Shown in pieces: positions 1 to 5,170 of a stretch of DNA of 5,170 nt; within the stretch, counting starts at the first letter, position 1, and every line of letters starts with the position of its first letter. Under the pieces are notes generated by a model. That model was not told where the DNA came from. It did not search any database and saw only the letters and a list, made by a program, of their open reading frames with translations. Position numbers and translations under genes: made by a program. This DNA is from JABDJZ01 sp047619685 (lineage in GTDB: Bacteria; Bacteroidota; Rhodothermia; Rhodothermales; UBA10348), in the NCBI GenBank assembly GCA_047619685.1, contig JBLHLC010000095.1:1-5170 (forward strand), read 5' to 3'.

Positions 1-591
1 CTGACCGTGCTCCGCCTCGCTCTGGACAAACTGCCTGCGTTCCCGGGAGGACCGGATGTGTCCAAGGGGCGCATTCAGATCGGGGGGCGCATGGACGACA
101 TAGAACTGGCCTGGGACGCCGCCAAGTACGGCGAACTTCCTCAGAAGCCGCTGCTCACCTGCACCATCCCGACCGCGTTGGACGGCAGTCTCGCCCCGGC
201 CGGACACCATGTGATGGTGGTCCACGCCCAGTTCACGCCGCACGATTTGAGGGGCAGTGATTGGGCCGACGAGCGGGAAGCGTTCGGAGACCGCGTCGTC
301 GGCATGCTGGACGCCTGCGCGCCGGGGCTCGCCAAGAGTGTGTTACACCGACAGATAGCTTCGCCTGCCGATATCGCTGAGGAGTTTGGGCTGTCTGGCG
401 GGTGTGTGCATCATGCCGACCTGGCGCTGGATCAATTGCTTTATATGCGGCCTATTCCGGGATGGTACGGGTACCGGATGCCCATCGAGGGGCTGTACTT
501 GTGCGGGCCGGGCACCCATCCGGGTGGTGCGGGCACGGGGTTGTCAGGGCGGAACGCGGCGAAGCAGATTCTGGCAGACATCAAGGGGTAA
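1..591 (+). CDS. PYROXD2/phytoene dehydrogenase-like FAD-dependent oxidoreductase, C-terminal part (5' end outside window)
   Basis: The frame is open from the first base, giving 196 residues; the GTG at 7 is only an internal codon. Family proteins are usually about 500-550 aa, so the N-terminal Rossmann FAD/NAD-binding half lies off the left edge. What is visible matches the C-terminal half of the PYROXD2/CrtI-like family: a strand with IPTALDGSLAPAGHHV, the LDQLLYMRPIPGW segment near residue 145, and the closing FAD-binding motif YLCGPGTHPGG (fragment residues 166-176), followed by SGRNAAKQIL. In this family the last motif packs against the FAD. The family is annotated as FAD-linked desaturases or oxidases; the substrate cannot be told from this fragment, and no carotenoid genes are adjacent, so a carotenoid role is not supported. 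The stop is only 5 nt from the convergent toxin gene. Family assignment is firm, specific function is open. Confidence -1.
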   Translation: MTVLRLALDKLPAFPGGPDVSKGRIQIGGRMDDIELAWDAAKYGELPQKPLLTCTIPTALDGSLAPAGHHVMVVHAQFTPHDLRGSDWADEREAFGDRVVGMLDACAPGLAKSVLHRQIASPADIAEEFGLSGGCVHHADLALDQLLYMRPIPGWYGYRMPIEGLYLCGPGTHPGGAGTGLSGRNAAKQILADIKG

Positions 592-596
592 CAGCA

Positions 597-1007
597 CTAG
601 CCAGACTTCCGAATCGACTCCCAAAATTCTCGCGGGGTCATGGCTTTGATTTGAGACAGCTTGTCACGGACGTCGAGAATATCCTTGTCTCCAGTGACCA
701 ATACCTCTGCCTTTCCCTCAATAGCCGCAGCAACCACAAAGCGGTCGTCTCGATCTCGAATGACCTCAAGGTGCGACGGGACTGGCACCTCTCCCACGAT
801 ATCGTGCAAGCGCAGTTCTTCCATGAAGTCTGCCACGATGGGTTTGGGGATTCCAAATCGCTCCGTCAGGACGCGCTCAAACTCACCGAGCACTTTATCC
901 GACAACACAACATCGTGTTCTGCAAGAACATGGCGAAAGACGTCTGGGGAAAGGCCACGAGCTGAGTAGGCGCTAATCAAAACGTTTGTATCGAAGGAGA
1001 CTCTCAA
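597..1007 (-). CDS. PIN-domain toxin (putative type II TA toxin, RNase), COG1569-like
   Basis: This 136-aa protein has the layout of a single PIN domain: FDTNVLISA at the N-terminus (Asp6), Glu42 in the first helical part (GEFERVL), the RDRDD segment with Asp87/Asp88, and VTGDKDIL with Asp107 and Asp109. These acidic residues are where the Mg2+/Mn2+ cluster of PIN ribonucleases sits. VapC-type relatives cut RNA, often tRNA or rRNA; the target here is unknown. The length is normal and all expected acidic residues are present, so it should be active. The start is TTG at 1007, chosen because it puts the FDTNV strand at the N-terminus, overlaps the antitoxin stop by 4 nt (TTGA) and follows AAGGAAG (1012-1018) at 4 nt. 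It is the second gene of the operon and translation is probably coupled to the antitoxin. It converges on the oxidoreductase gene with a 5-nt gap. Confidence -1.
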   Translation of the reverse strand: MRVSFDTNVLISAYSARGLSPDVFRHVLAEHDVVLSDKVLGEFERVLTERFGIPKPIVADFMEELRLHDIVGEVPVPSHLEVIRDRDDRFVVAAAIEGKAEVLVTGDKDILDVRDKLSQIKAMTPREFWESIRKSG

Positions 1008-1222
1008 GAGACTTCCTTGAATACATCCTCATCCGTCAAGAAACCGCGCGCCTCGGCAAATGGCATCGCTGTTTCACGGTGCGTCTCGAAAGCAAGAATG
1101 GCGAGCTGCCGCTTTAGAGCGCCACGTATGATGTCAGAACGAGAAACACCGGTCTTCCTGGAGACAGACTCCAGGCGTTTCTGAAGAGACTCGTCAAGCC
1201 GTACTGTGATCGCTGAGTTCAT
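1004..1222 (-). CDS. Ribbon-helix-helix (CopG/Arc-type) antitoxin
   Basis: A 72-aa protein starting at the ATG at 1222. Residues 4-9 (AITVRL) form the DNA-binding beta strand, DESLQKRLESVSRKTG the first helix and SRSDIIRGALKRQL the second, the classic RHH dimer fold. The C-terminal tail (AMPFAEARGFLTDEDVFKEV) is of the type that wraps and neutralises a toxin. It is followed by a PIN toxin with a 4-nt overlap, the usual antitoxin-first order. The frame is open upstream to a GTG at 1279, but that extension would run through the inverted repeat at 1235-1253, adds no recognisable domain and has no ribosome binding site, so the ATG at 1222 is preferred. No Shine-Dalgarno is visible there either. 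Expected role: bind the PIN toxin and, alone or with it, repress the operon. Confidence -1.
   Translation of the reverse strand: MNSAITVRLDESLQKRLESVSRKTGVSRSDIIRGALKRQLAILAFETHRETAMPFAEARGFLTDEDVFKEVS
1012..1018 (-). promoter_or_regulatory. Ribosome binding site of the PIN toxin
   Basis: AAGGAAG lies 4 nt upstream of the TTG start at 1007, inside the antitoxin coding sequence. It decides the toxin start, since there is no nearby ATG and the TTG is the codon just ahead of the conserved FDTNV strand. Confidence -1.
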
Positions 1223-1232
1223 GGCACTGCGG

Positions 1233-1238
1233 ATTGTA
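1233..1238 (-). promoter_or_regulatory. Possible -10 element of the TA promoter
   Basis: On the minus strand TACAAT differs from TATAAT at one base and overlaps the operator arm, so a bound antitoxin would block it. No good -35 is seen (ATTTTG at 17 bp is poor). Transcription from here would begin about 4 nt before the ATG at 1222, giving an almost leaderless mRNA. This is weak evidence on its own. Confidence -1.
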
Positions 1239-1253
1239 TTACGTTGTAATACA
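1235..1253. promoter_or_regulatory. Inverted-repeat operator of the TA operon
   Basis: TGTATTAC-GTT-GTAATACA is a perfect inverted repeat with 8-bp arms and a 3-bp centre. It starts 12 nt upstream of the antitoxin ATG. RHH antitoxins bind short AT-rich palindromes as dimers of dimers, so this is the natural autoregulatory site. Its function is inferred from position and symmetry. Confidence -1.
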
Positions 1254-1279
1254 TTCAAAATCTCGCTCTGTTTCGACAC

Positions 1280-1405
1280 AAAGAGAATGGAAAACCCTCA
1301 CAACATCTCAATTCCGGACACGCACATATGTTAGACATATTTGTGCCCTTGCGAGTTTCCCTCTTGTTTCCGATTTAGGTGGATAGACATTAAACCCCAC
1401 ATGCA
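1280..1405. other. Non-coding region between the TA operon and the VOC gene
   Basis: About 126 bp with no plausible gene. With 1223-1279 it separates two divergent transcription units, so the promoters of both must lie near here. For the VOC gene a weak pair TTGCGA (1349-1354) and GATTTA (1372-1377), 17 bp apart, is the best seen. AGGTGG at 1377-1382 is the only Shine-Dalgarno-like run but is 23 nt from the ATG at 1406. ACATAT occurs twice, at 1324 and 1335. Confidence -1.
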
Positions 1406-2203
1406 ATGAACCCAGCACTCACACACGGCGCCTTCAGCTGGTCAGAGTTGATGACCTCTGACGCCGCCAAGGCCAACGCCTTCTACGAGAAAATATTTGG
1501 GTGGGCCACTCAGACGATGCCTATGCCGCAAGGCAACTACTTCGTTCAGATGAACGGCGAGCTTCCGGTGGCCGGCATCATGGACCTCCCGCAAGAGGGC
1601 ATGCCGACCGCGTGGATGTACTACGTCACGGTCGATAGCGTTGATGAGACGTTGGAAAAGGTCGTTTCTCTCGGGGCGCAGATCGTCATGCCTCCCATGG
1701 ACATTGCCACCGTTGGCCGAATGGCTGTGATCCAGGACCCACAGGGCGCCTACCTCACGGTGATTACCTATGAGCCGATGCCCGAGGGCACGGATCCCAA
1801 CTGCGTCAACTTCGCGGACGCCTTTACCAAGGCCGGCTCGTTCAGCTGGTTTTCGCTCCAGACAACCGATGTAAAAGCCGCATGCGACTTCTATTCGGCT
1901 GCCTTCGGTTGGACCTACCAGGTGATGGAAATGCCAATGGGCCCATACCACTCCATCATGGTCGGAGAGGTCGGAGTCGGCGGCATCATTCCTTTGGCCC
2001 AGGAGGGCATTCCGCCACATTGGAGTTCCTTCGTCACGGTTGACGATGCGGACGCGATCTCCGCGGCCGCAGCCGCGGAGGGCGGAGCCGTGATCGTTCC
2101 GCCGATGGACATCCAGCCGGTCGGCCGGTTCTCGATGATTCAGGATCCCACGGGTGGGATGCTGAACGTGATCAAGTACGTGCCGATGGAGCAGCCAGCG
2201 TAG
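1406..2203 (+). CDS. Two-domain VOC (glyoxalase/bleomycin-resistance fold) protein, COG3324-like
   Basis: A 265-aa protein made of two homologous VOC domains, about residues 8-124 and 144-260, offset by 136 aa. Matching pairs are GAFSW/GSFSW, FYEKIFGW (26-33)/FYSAAFGW (162-169), PPMDIATVGR/PPMDIQPVGR and IQDPQGA/IQDPTGG. This is the layout I recall for mycobacterial Rv0577 (CFP30B), so it is a family relative of that putative glyoxalase. VOC proteins bind or transform small molecules, classically methylglyoxal-glutathione, aromatic diols or antibiotics. Aligned by eye, the canonical metal positions are mostly not His/Glu (Glu14 in domain 1 is Ser150 in domain 2), so a metal-dependent glyoxalase activity is not supported. 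No signal peptide, so probably cytoplasmic. The start is the ATG at 1406, just before the conserved first strand; the ribosome binding site is poor. It stands alone as a transcription unit. Family sure, substrate unknown. Confidence -1.
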   Translation: MNPALTHGAFSWSELMTSDAAKANAFYEKIFGWATQTMPMPQGNYFVQMNGELPVAGIMDLPQEGMPTAWMYYVTVDSVDETLEKVVSLGAQIVMPPMDIATVGRMAVIQDPQGAYLTVITYEPMPEGTDPNCVNFADAFTKAGSFSWFSLQTTDVKAACDFYSAAFGWTYQVMEMPMGPYHSIMVGEVGVGGIIPLAQEGIPPHWSSFVTVDDADAISAAAAAEGGAVIVPPMDIQPVGRFSMIQDPTGGMLNVIKYVPMEQPA

Positions 2204-2224
2204 CACCTGCGCGACATTGAGAAC

Positions 2225-2257
2225 GGGCGCCACTTCGATGACTTCGAAGTGGCGCCC
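2225..2257. terminator. Perfect 14-bp stem hairpin, probable bidirectional terminator
   Basis: GGGCGCCACTTCGA, loop TGACT, then the exact reverse complement. It sits between the convergent VOC gene (stop 2203) and the S9 peptidase gene (stop 2296), where a shared terminator is expected. The T-tract is weak on both sides (CCCTTCACG on +, CGTTCTC on minus), so it may act as a barrier or RNA-stabilising 3' end more than as a classic intrinsic terminator. Confidence -1.
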
Positions 2258-2295
2258 TTCACGTATAAGTCAGGACCGAACGGTGAGCCAGCCTT

Positions 2296-4632
2296 CTAGA
2301 GCGCGGCGTTTCGCTGTTGACCGAACTTGAATTCCTTGGGCGGCTGGGTGCCAATCAGGTGCTCCACAAAGTAGTCCCAGCGCCTGCGCATCCAGTAGTC
2401 GCGGGGTGTCAGGCCGTGGCCGCTGTTCGGGAAGATGAGCATATCAAAGTCCTTCCCTGCATTCATGAGGGCCTCGGCCAGAACCATGGTGTTGTTCACC
2501 GGCACGTTGCCGTCCAGCGCTCCGTGACCCAGTAAGAGCTTGCCCTTGAGGTTCTCGACCAGATGGCGGTTGGCCTGATTGTCGTAGGTCGTGCTGCCGT
2601 CGGGATTTGTCGTCAGCATGCCCTGCCACTTCTCGCCCCAGTCGTCCTCGTAGGTGGCCTGGTCGTGGTTGCCTGAACCGGACACAGCCACTTTGTAGAA
2701 ATCAGGATACCGGAGGATACCCGCTGTCGAGGCAAATCCGCCGCCGGAGCCGCCCCAGATGCCCACGCGGTTGATGTCCATCCCTGGATTCCGCTCCGCC
2801 AACTGCTGGATTCCGCCAATCTGCTCTGGCAGGCCGTTGTCTCCCATGTTGCCGTAGTAGGCCGCGTGGAAGGACTTGGAGCGCATCGGAGAACCGAAGC
2901 CGTCCAGTTCAACGACGTAGAAACCCAACTCCGCCAACGCCTGATGGTCGCGGCGCGCCGGGGAGAAACTCCGGCTCCCCACGCTTCCGGACTGCGGTCC
3001 CGGATACAGGTAATTGATGATCGGATATTTCTTGGACGGGTCCAGATTGGCGGGCTCGTAGAGGAGGCCGTGAATGTCGGTTACTCCGTCTCTGGCCTTC
3101 GTCACGAACGAAATGGGCGGCCGCCAGCCGGAGGCCACGAGCTGCGAGATGTCGGCCGTCTCCAGCTTCACCGTTTCGCCGCTCAGGTCCCGCAGGACCG
3201 TTACCGGAGGCTCCGCCGGGGTGGAATAACTGTCGACGAAGTACTCCCAGGACGGCGAAAACGTGATGGTGTGGTTGGCGTTTTCCGGACTGTGCAGCGT
3301 CAGGCCGGTGCCGTCCAGATTCACGCTGTACAGGTACTGGAAGTAGGGATCCCCTTCCTCTCGGCCTACGCCCAGGAAGTAGATCTTCCGGTTCTCCTTG
3401 TCCACCCGAAGGACGCGCGCCACATTCCAGTCACCGCTCGTGATCGGATATTTGTAGTCGCCGGTGGCCAGATCATACATGTAGAGGTGGCCCCAGTTGG
3501 ACCGCTCCGAGAACCAGATCGCTTCCCCGGAGTCGTGGAGTACACGCCATGCTTCATTGGTTAGCCCTCCCTCGAAGAACGTATCGACCTCCTCGTGGAG
3601 CACCATGCGGACCGCGCCGTCTTCCGGATTTGCGATGCGAAGCCACGTCTGCTGGTGGTCCCGCGAGTTGGACAGGAACGCCAGCGCCTGGCTGTCTGCC
3701 GACCACTGCACGTCCAGGAAATTGCCGCCCACGCCACTACCCGCGATGTGGTCGCTGGTGCTGGAACGATGCATATCGGGGGGCATCTGGAGCCGCACCA
3801 CTTTGGCTTCGTCCACATCAATGATCACCCGCTCGATTCGGAAAATGAGCGAGTCGCCGGGCAGTGGGTATTTCCAGGCCTGCAGCTCCGGATGTCCGGG
3901 GACGTTGTTGAACATGTACATCATCCCGACGCCGCGGCCGTCGTGCTGGAACGTCGCAATCGTCTTGGAATCCGGTGACCAAGTGAGAACGGGGCGGTCG
4001 TTTCGGGTCCAGCCTGCGTTGTTGGTGGCGTATCCGAAGTCCTCAATTCCGTCCCAGGTCAGCTGCTTCTCTTCCTTGGACTCGGTGTCCCGGACCCAGA
4101 GATTGAGGTCTCGAATGAACGCCTCCTGGCTACCGTCGGGAGAGATAGCGGGGTTTGGGCCGCCCCTGAATCGTCCAAATGCCGCTGGGGCGGGTCTTCC
4201 ACCGACTCGTTCAGCTGTGCATCGATAGCGCTGGATGTCACAGGTAAAACTGTTTGGGCGCGCGGTGAACGTGATCGTGTTCTCCGAGTCGCCGTACTCA
4301 AAAGAGGTGAAAGGCAACGCAAGCGCCGAGTACGAGGTATCCGCAACCGCGGAAATGGCCGATGCCAACCGGGCGTGATCAAATGCGCGCCTCCTGGAGC
4401 CGTCGGCCGGATTCACTATCACGAACTCCTGCCCTTCGGGAGTCGAGTTCACGTACCAAAAACGGTCTCCCGAGAGCCAATTGGGCCGGACCGATGCCCG
4501 GAATACCAAGGGGGAGGAATAGTTCGAAAGGCGTAATTCAGCCCTGGCGTAGTCCTCGGCCGTAACCGTGGATCGTTGGGCGGACGCGGGCAGCACCAGA
4601 AATACTGCGAGCAGAAAGAAGAGACGGGACAT
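2296..4632 (-). CDS. Secreted S9 family peptidase (DPP IV-like beta-propeller plus alpha/beta-hydrolase)
   Basis: A 778-aa serine peptidase. Residues 1-18 are a Sec signal peptide (MSRLFFLLAVFLVLPASA, cut likely before Gln19), so it acts in the periplasm or outside. About residues 90-480 form the DPPIV_N beta-propeller with repeated WSPDSK and WSADSQ-type blades; about 530-765 is the S9 hydrolase domain. The nucleophile is Ser629 in GIWGGSGGG, with Asp707 (ALDGNV) and His739 (NSGHG); Tyr543 in YLYPGP fits the oxyanion Tyr and Asn709 the substrate-binding Asn of DPP IV. The DWxYEEE segment that holds the N-terminal amine in dipeptidyl peptidases is replaced by DGIEDFGYATNNAGW (194-208), so dipeptidyl cleavage is not assured. 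The start at 4632 has AGGAG 5 nt upstream and opens directly into the signal peptide; an in-frame TTG at 4686 is less likely. Likely role: breakdown of extracytoplasmic peptides, perhaps proline-containing. Confidence -1.
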   Translation of the reverse strand: MSRLFFLLAVFLVLPASAQRSTVTAEDYARAELRLSNYSSPLVFRASVRPNWLSGDRFWYVNSTPEGQEFVIVNPADGSRRRAFDHARLASAISAVADTSYSALALPFTSFEYGDSENTITFTARPNSFTCDIQRYRCTAERVGGRPAPAAFGRFRGGPNPAISPDGSQEAFIRDLNLWVRDTESKEEKQLTWDGIEDFGYATNNAGWTRNDRPVLTWSPDSKTIATFQHDGRGVGMMYMFNNVPGHPELQAWKYPLPGDSLIFRIERVIIDVDEAKVVRLQMPPDMHRSSTSDHIAGSGVGGNFLDVQWSADSQALAFLSNSRDHQQTWLRIANPEDGAVRMVLHEEVDTFFEGGLTNEAWRVLHDSGEAIWFSERSNWGHLYMYDLATGDYKYPITSGDWNVARVLRVDKENRKIYFLGVGREEGDPYFQYLYSVNLDGTGLTLHSPENANHTITFSPSWEYFVDSYSTPAEPPVTVLRDLSGETVKLETADISQLVASGWRPPISFVTKARDGVTDIHGLLYEPANLDPSKKYPIINYLYPGPQSGSVGSRSFSPARRDHQALAELGFYVVELDGFGSPMRSKSFHAAYYGNMGDNGLPEQIGGIQQLAERNPGMDINRVGIWGGSGGGFASTAGILRYPDFYKVAVSGSGNHDQATYEDDWGEKWQGMLTTNPDGSTTYDNQANRHLVENLKGKLLLGHGALDGNVPVNNTMVLAEALMNAGKDFDMLIFPNSGHGLTPRDYWMRRRWDYFVEHLIGTQPPKEFKFGQQRNAAL

Positions 4633-4637
4633 GGTGG

Positions 4638-4642
4638 CTCCT
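4638..4642 (-). promoter_or_regulatory. Ribosome binding site of the S9 peptidase
   Basis: AGGAG on the minus strand, 5 nt from the ATG at 4632. It decides the start against the in-frame TTG at 4686, which would bury the signal peptide behind 18 extra residues. Confidence -1.
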
Positions 4643-4727
4643 GATGAACGTGTTCTGTCAGGCGCAATGTCGGAAAATGAAGGCAAGAAAACCCCTTGGC
4701 CCAGGATTCTGCGATCCCTCTCTGGAT

Positions 4728-5170
4728 CTACTCCGCCAGGGCCTTCAGCACCTCACGGTCCAGCGCGTAGAGGATGTCTTCCTGCGGCGCATAACGCCCC
4801 CGGTCGAACCTTCGTGAGCCCGTACCAAGCTGCATTTGCTCGCAGACCGCCCAATCCTGCTTGTTGGTCATGTCCCAGAAATCAATGGCGGACTGGAATC
4901 GCTCCATCTTCGCCGTGTCTTTCATCACGTCGGGATGGAGCAGGAAGTAACAATCGTTGGTGATCTCATCGACGCTGACAGGCCGGATGAGGTGGTACAG
5001 GACGAAATCCGGATGCGGCGAAAGAAGGAGATTGGGGTAGACGGAGTAGTAGTGGACGCGCTGGAGATCATCGCCGGCCACATCGCACACCGGCGGGGCC
5101 GCAGCCAGACCATCCATTGTCATACTCCCGCCTTCCTTTGTCATGGTCATGAAGCCGCCTATGACCGCGC
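4728..5170 (-). CDS. Rieske-type aromatic ring-hydroxylating oxygenase alpha subunit, C-terminal part (5' end outside window)
   Basis: The minus-strand frame is open through the right edge, giving 146 residues; the ATG at 5150 is internal because coding continues upstream as AVIGGF. Alpha subunits are usually about 350-450 aa, so the Rieske [2Fe-2S] domain and the two iron-binding His residues lie off-window. The visible part matches the C-terminal catalytic (SRPBCC/Bet v1-like) domain: YYSVYPNLLLSPHPDFVLYH, a strand ending in FLLHPD, then FWDMTNKQDWAVCEQMQLG and GRYAPQEDILYALDREVLK. The Asp of NKQDW (codon 4854-4856) is at the place of the carboxylate ligand of the mononuclear iron. Such enzymes use O2 and electrons from a reductase to hydroxylate or demethylate small substrates; this type often acts on quaternary amines or aromatics, and the substrate is not readable here. 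It precedes the S9 peptidase gene on the same strand by 95 nt and may share its transcript. Confidence -1.
   Translation of the reverse strand, partial: AVIGGFMTMTKEGGSMTMDGLAAAPPVCDVAGDDLQRVHYYSVYPNLLLSPHPDFVLYHLIRPVSVDEITNDCYFLLHPDVMKDTAKMERFQSAIDFWDMTNKQDWAVCEQMQLGTGSRRFDRGRYAPQEDILYALDREVLKALAE

Noticed and set aside
402..965. Open frame of 187 codons on + spanning the oxidoreductase end and the toxin gene
   Set aside because: It is out of frame in the oxidoreductase gene and antisense to the PIN toxin, both of which have firm family motifs.
1223..1279. N-terminal extension of the antitoxin to the GTG at 1279
   Set aside because: It would cover the operator, has no ribosome binding site and adds 19 residues before a domain that normally begins the protein.
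2059..2080. 9-bp stem hairpin CTCCGCGGC / GCCGCGGAG with a 4-nt loop
   Set aside because: It is inside the VOC coding sequence at a run of Ala codons (SAAAAAE); GC-rich Ala codons produce such symmetry without a function.
1442..2233. Long open frame (263 codons) antisense to the VOC gene
   Set aside because: It mirrors the VOC gene on the opposite strand, is rich in His and Arg from reverse-read codons and shows no domain; the + strand frame has two clear VOC domains.
2866..4228. Two long + strand open frames (2866-3564 and 3497-4228) across the S9 gene
   Set aside because: Both lie wholly inside the coding sequence of a well-conserved peptidase on the other strand, with low-complexity composition and no motif.
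4633..4686. N-terminal extension of the S9 peptidase to the TTG at 4686
   Set aside because: It would put 18 polar residues before a clean signal peptide, while the ATG at 4632 has a good AGGAG.
1..5170. CRISPR array, tRNA or rRNA gene, insertion sequence
   Set aside because: No regularly spaced repeats, cloverleaf-like runs, rRNA sequence or transposase motifs were seen on either strand.

Overview
The window looks like an ordinary accessory stretch of a bacterial chromosome of moderately high GC. Lines sampled by eye run about 57-70% GC in the main genes and about 40-52% around the toxin-antitoxin pair. The enzyme repertoire is a PYROXD2/CrtI-like FAD oxidoreductase, a two-domain VOC protein, a secreted S9 peptidase and a Rieske ring-hydroxylating oxygenase. 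It suits a free-living aerobic heterotroph, probably diderm because of the exported S9 peptidase, from a soil or marine lineage (Proteobacteria, Acidobacteria or Gemmatimonadota-like). No marker gene fixes the phylum.

Layout, left to right: (1) the C-terminal third of a PYROXD2-like oxidoreductase on +, cut by the left edge and ending at 591. (2) A type II toxin-antitoxin operon on the minus strand: a ribbon-helix-helix antitoxin (1004-1222), then a PIN-domain RNase toxin (597-1007), with a 19-bp inverted repeat at 1235-1253 that looks like the autoregulatory operator. (3) A 183-bp non-coding region (1223-1405) between the antitoxin and the VOC gene, holding the operator and weak promoter-like sequence. 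(4) A 265-aa protein of two tandem VOC domains on +. (5) A perfect 14-bp stem hairpin between convergent genes. (6) A 778-aa secreted S9 (DPP IV-like) peptidase on minus. (7) The C-terminal part of a Rieske oxygenase alpha subunit on minus, cut by the right edge and lying 95 nt upstream of the peptidase.

The toxin-antitoxin pair is the one clear functional unit: the genes overlap by 4 nt, the toxin uses a TTG start behind a good ribosome binding site, and the operator overlaps a possible -10 box. Its lower GC than its neighbours, and its position 5 nt from the end of the oxidoreductase gene, suggest insertion as a cassette. The metabolic genes share no evident pathway. The Rieske oxygenase and the peptidase could be co-transcribed, but nothing in their functions ties them together.

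I found no convincing undescribed system. The items most worth a second look are the S9 peptidase that has the catalytic triad but not the Glu-Glu motif of dipeptidyl peptidases, the VOC protein that appears to lack the usual metal ligands, and the compact control region of the toxin-antitoxin operon.
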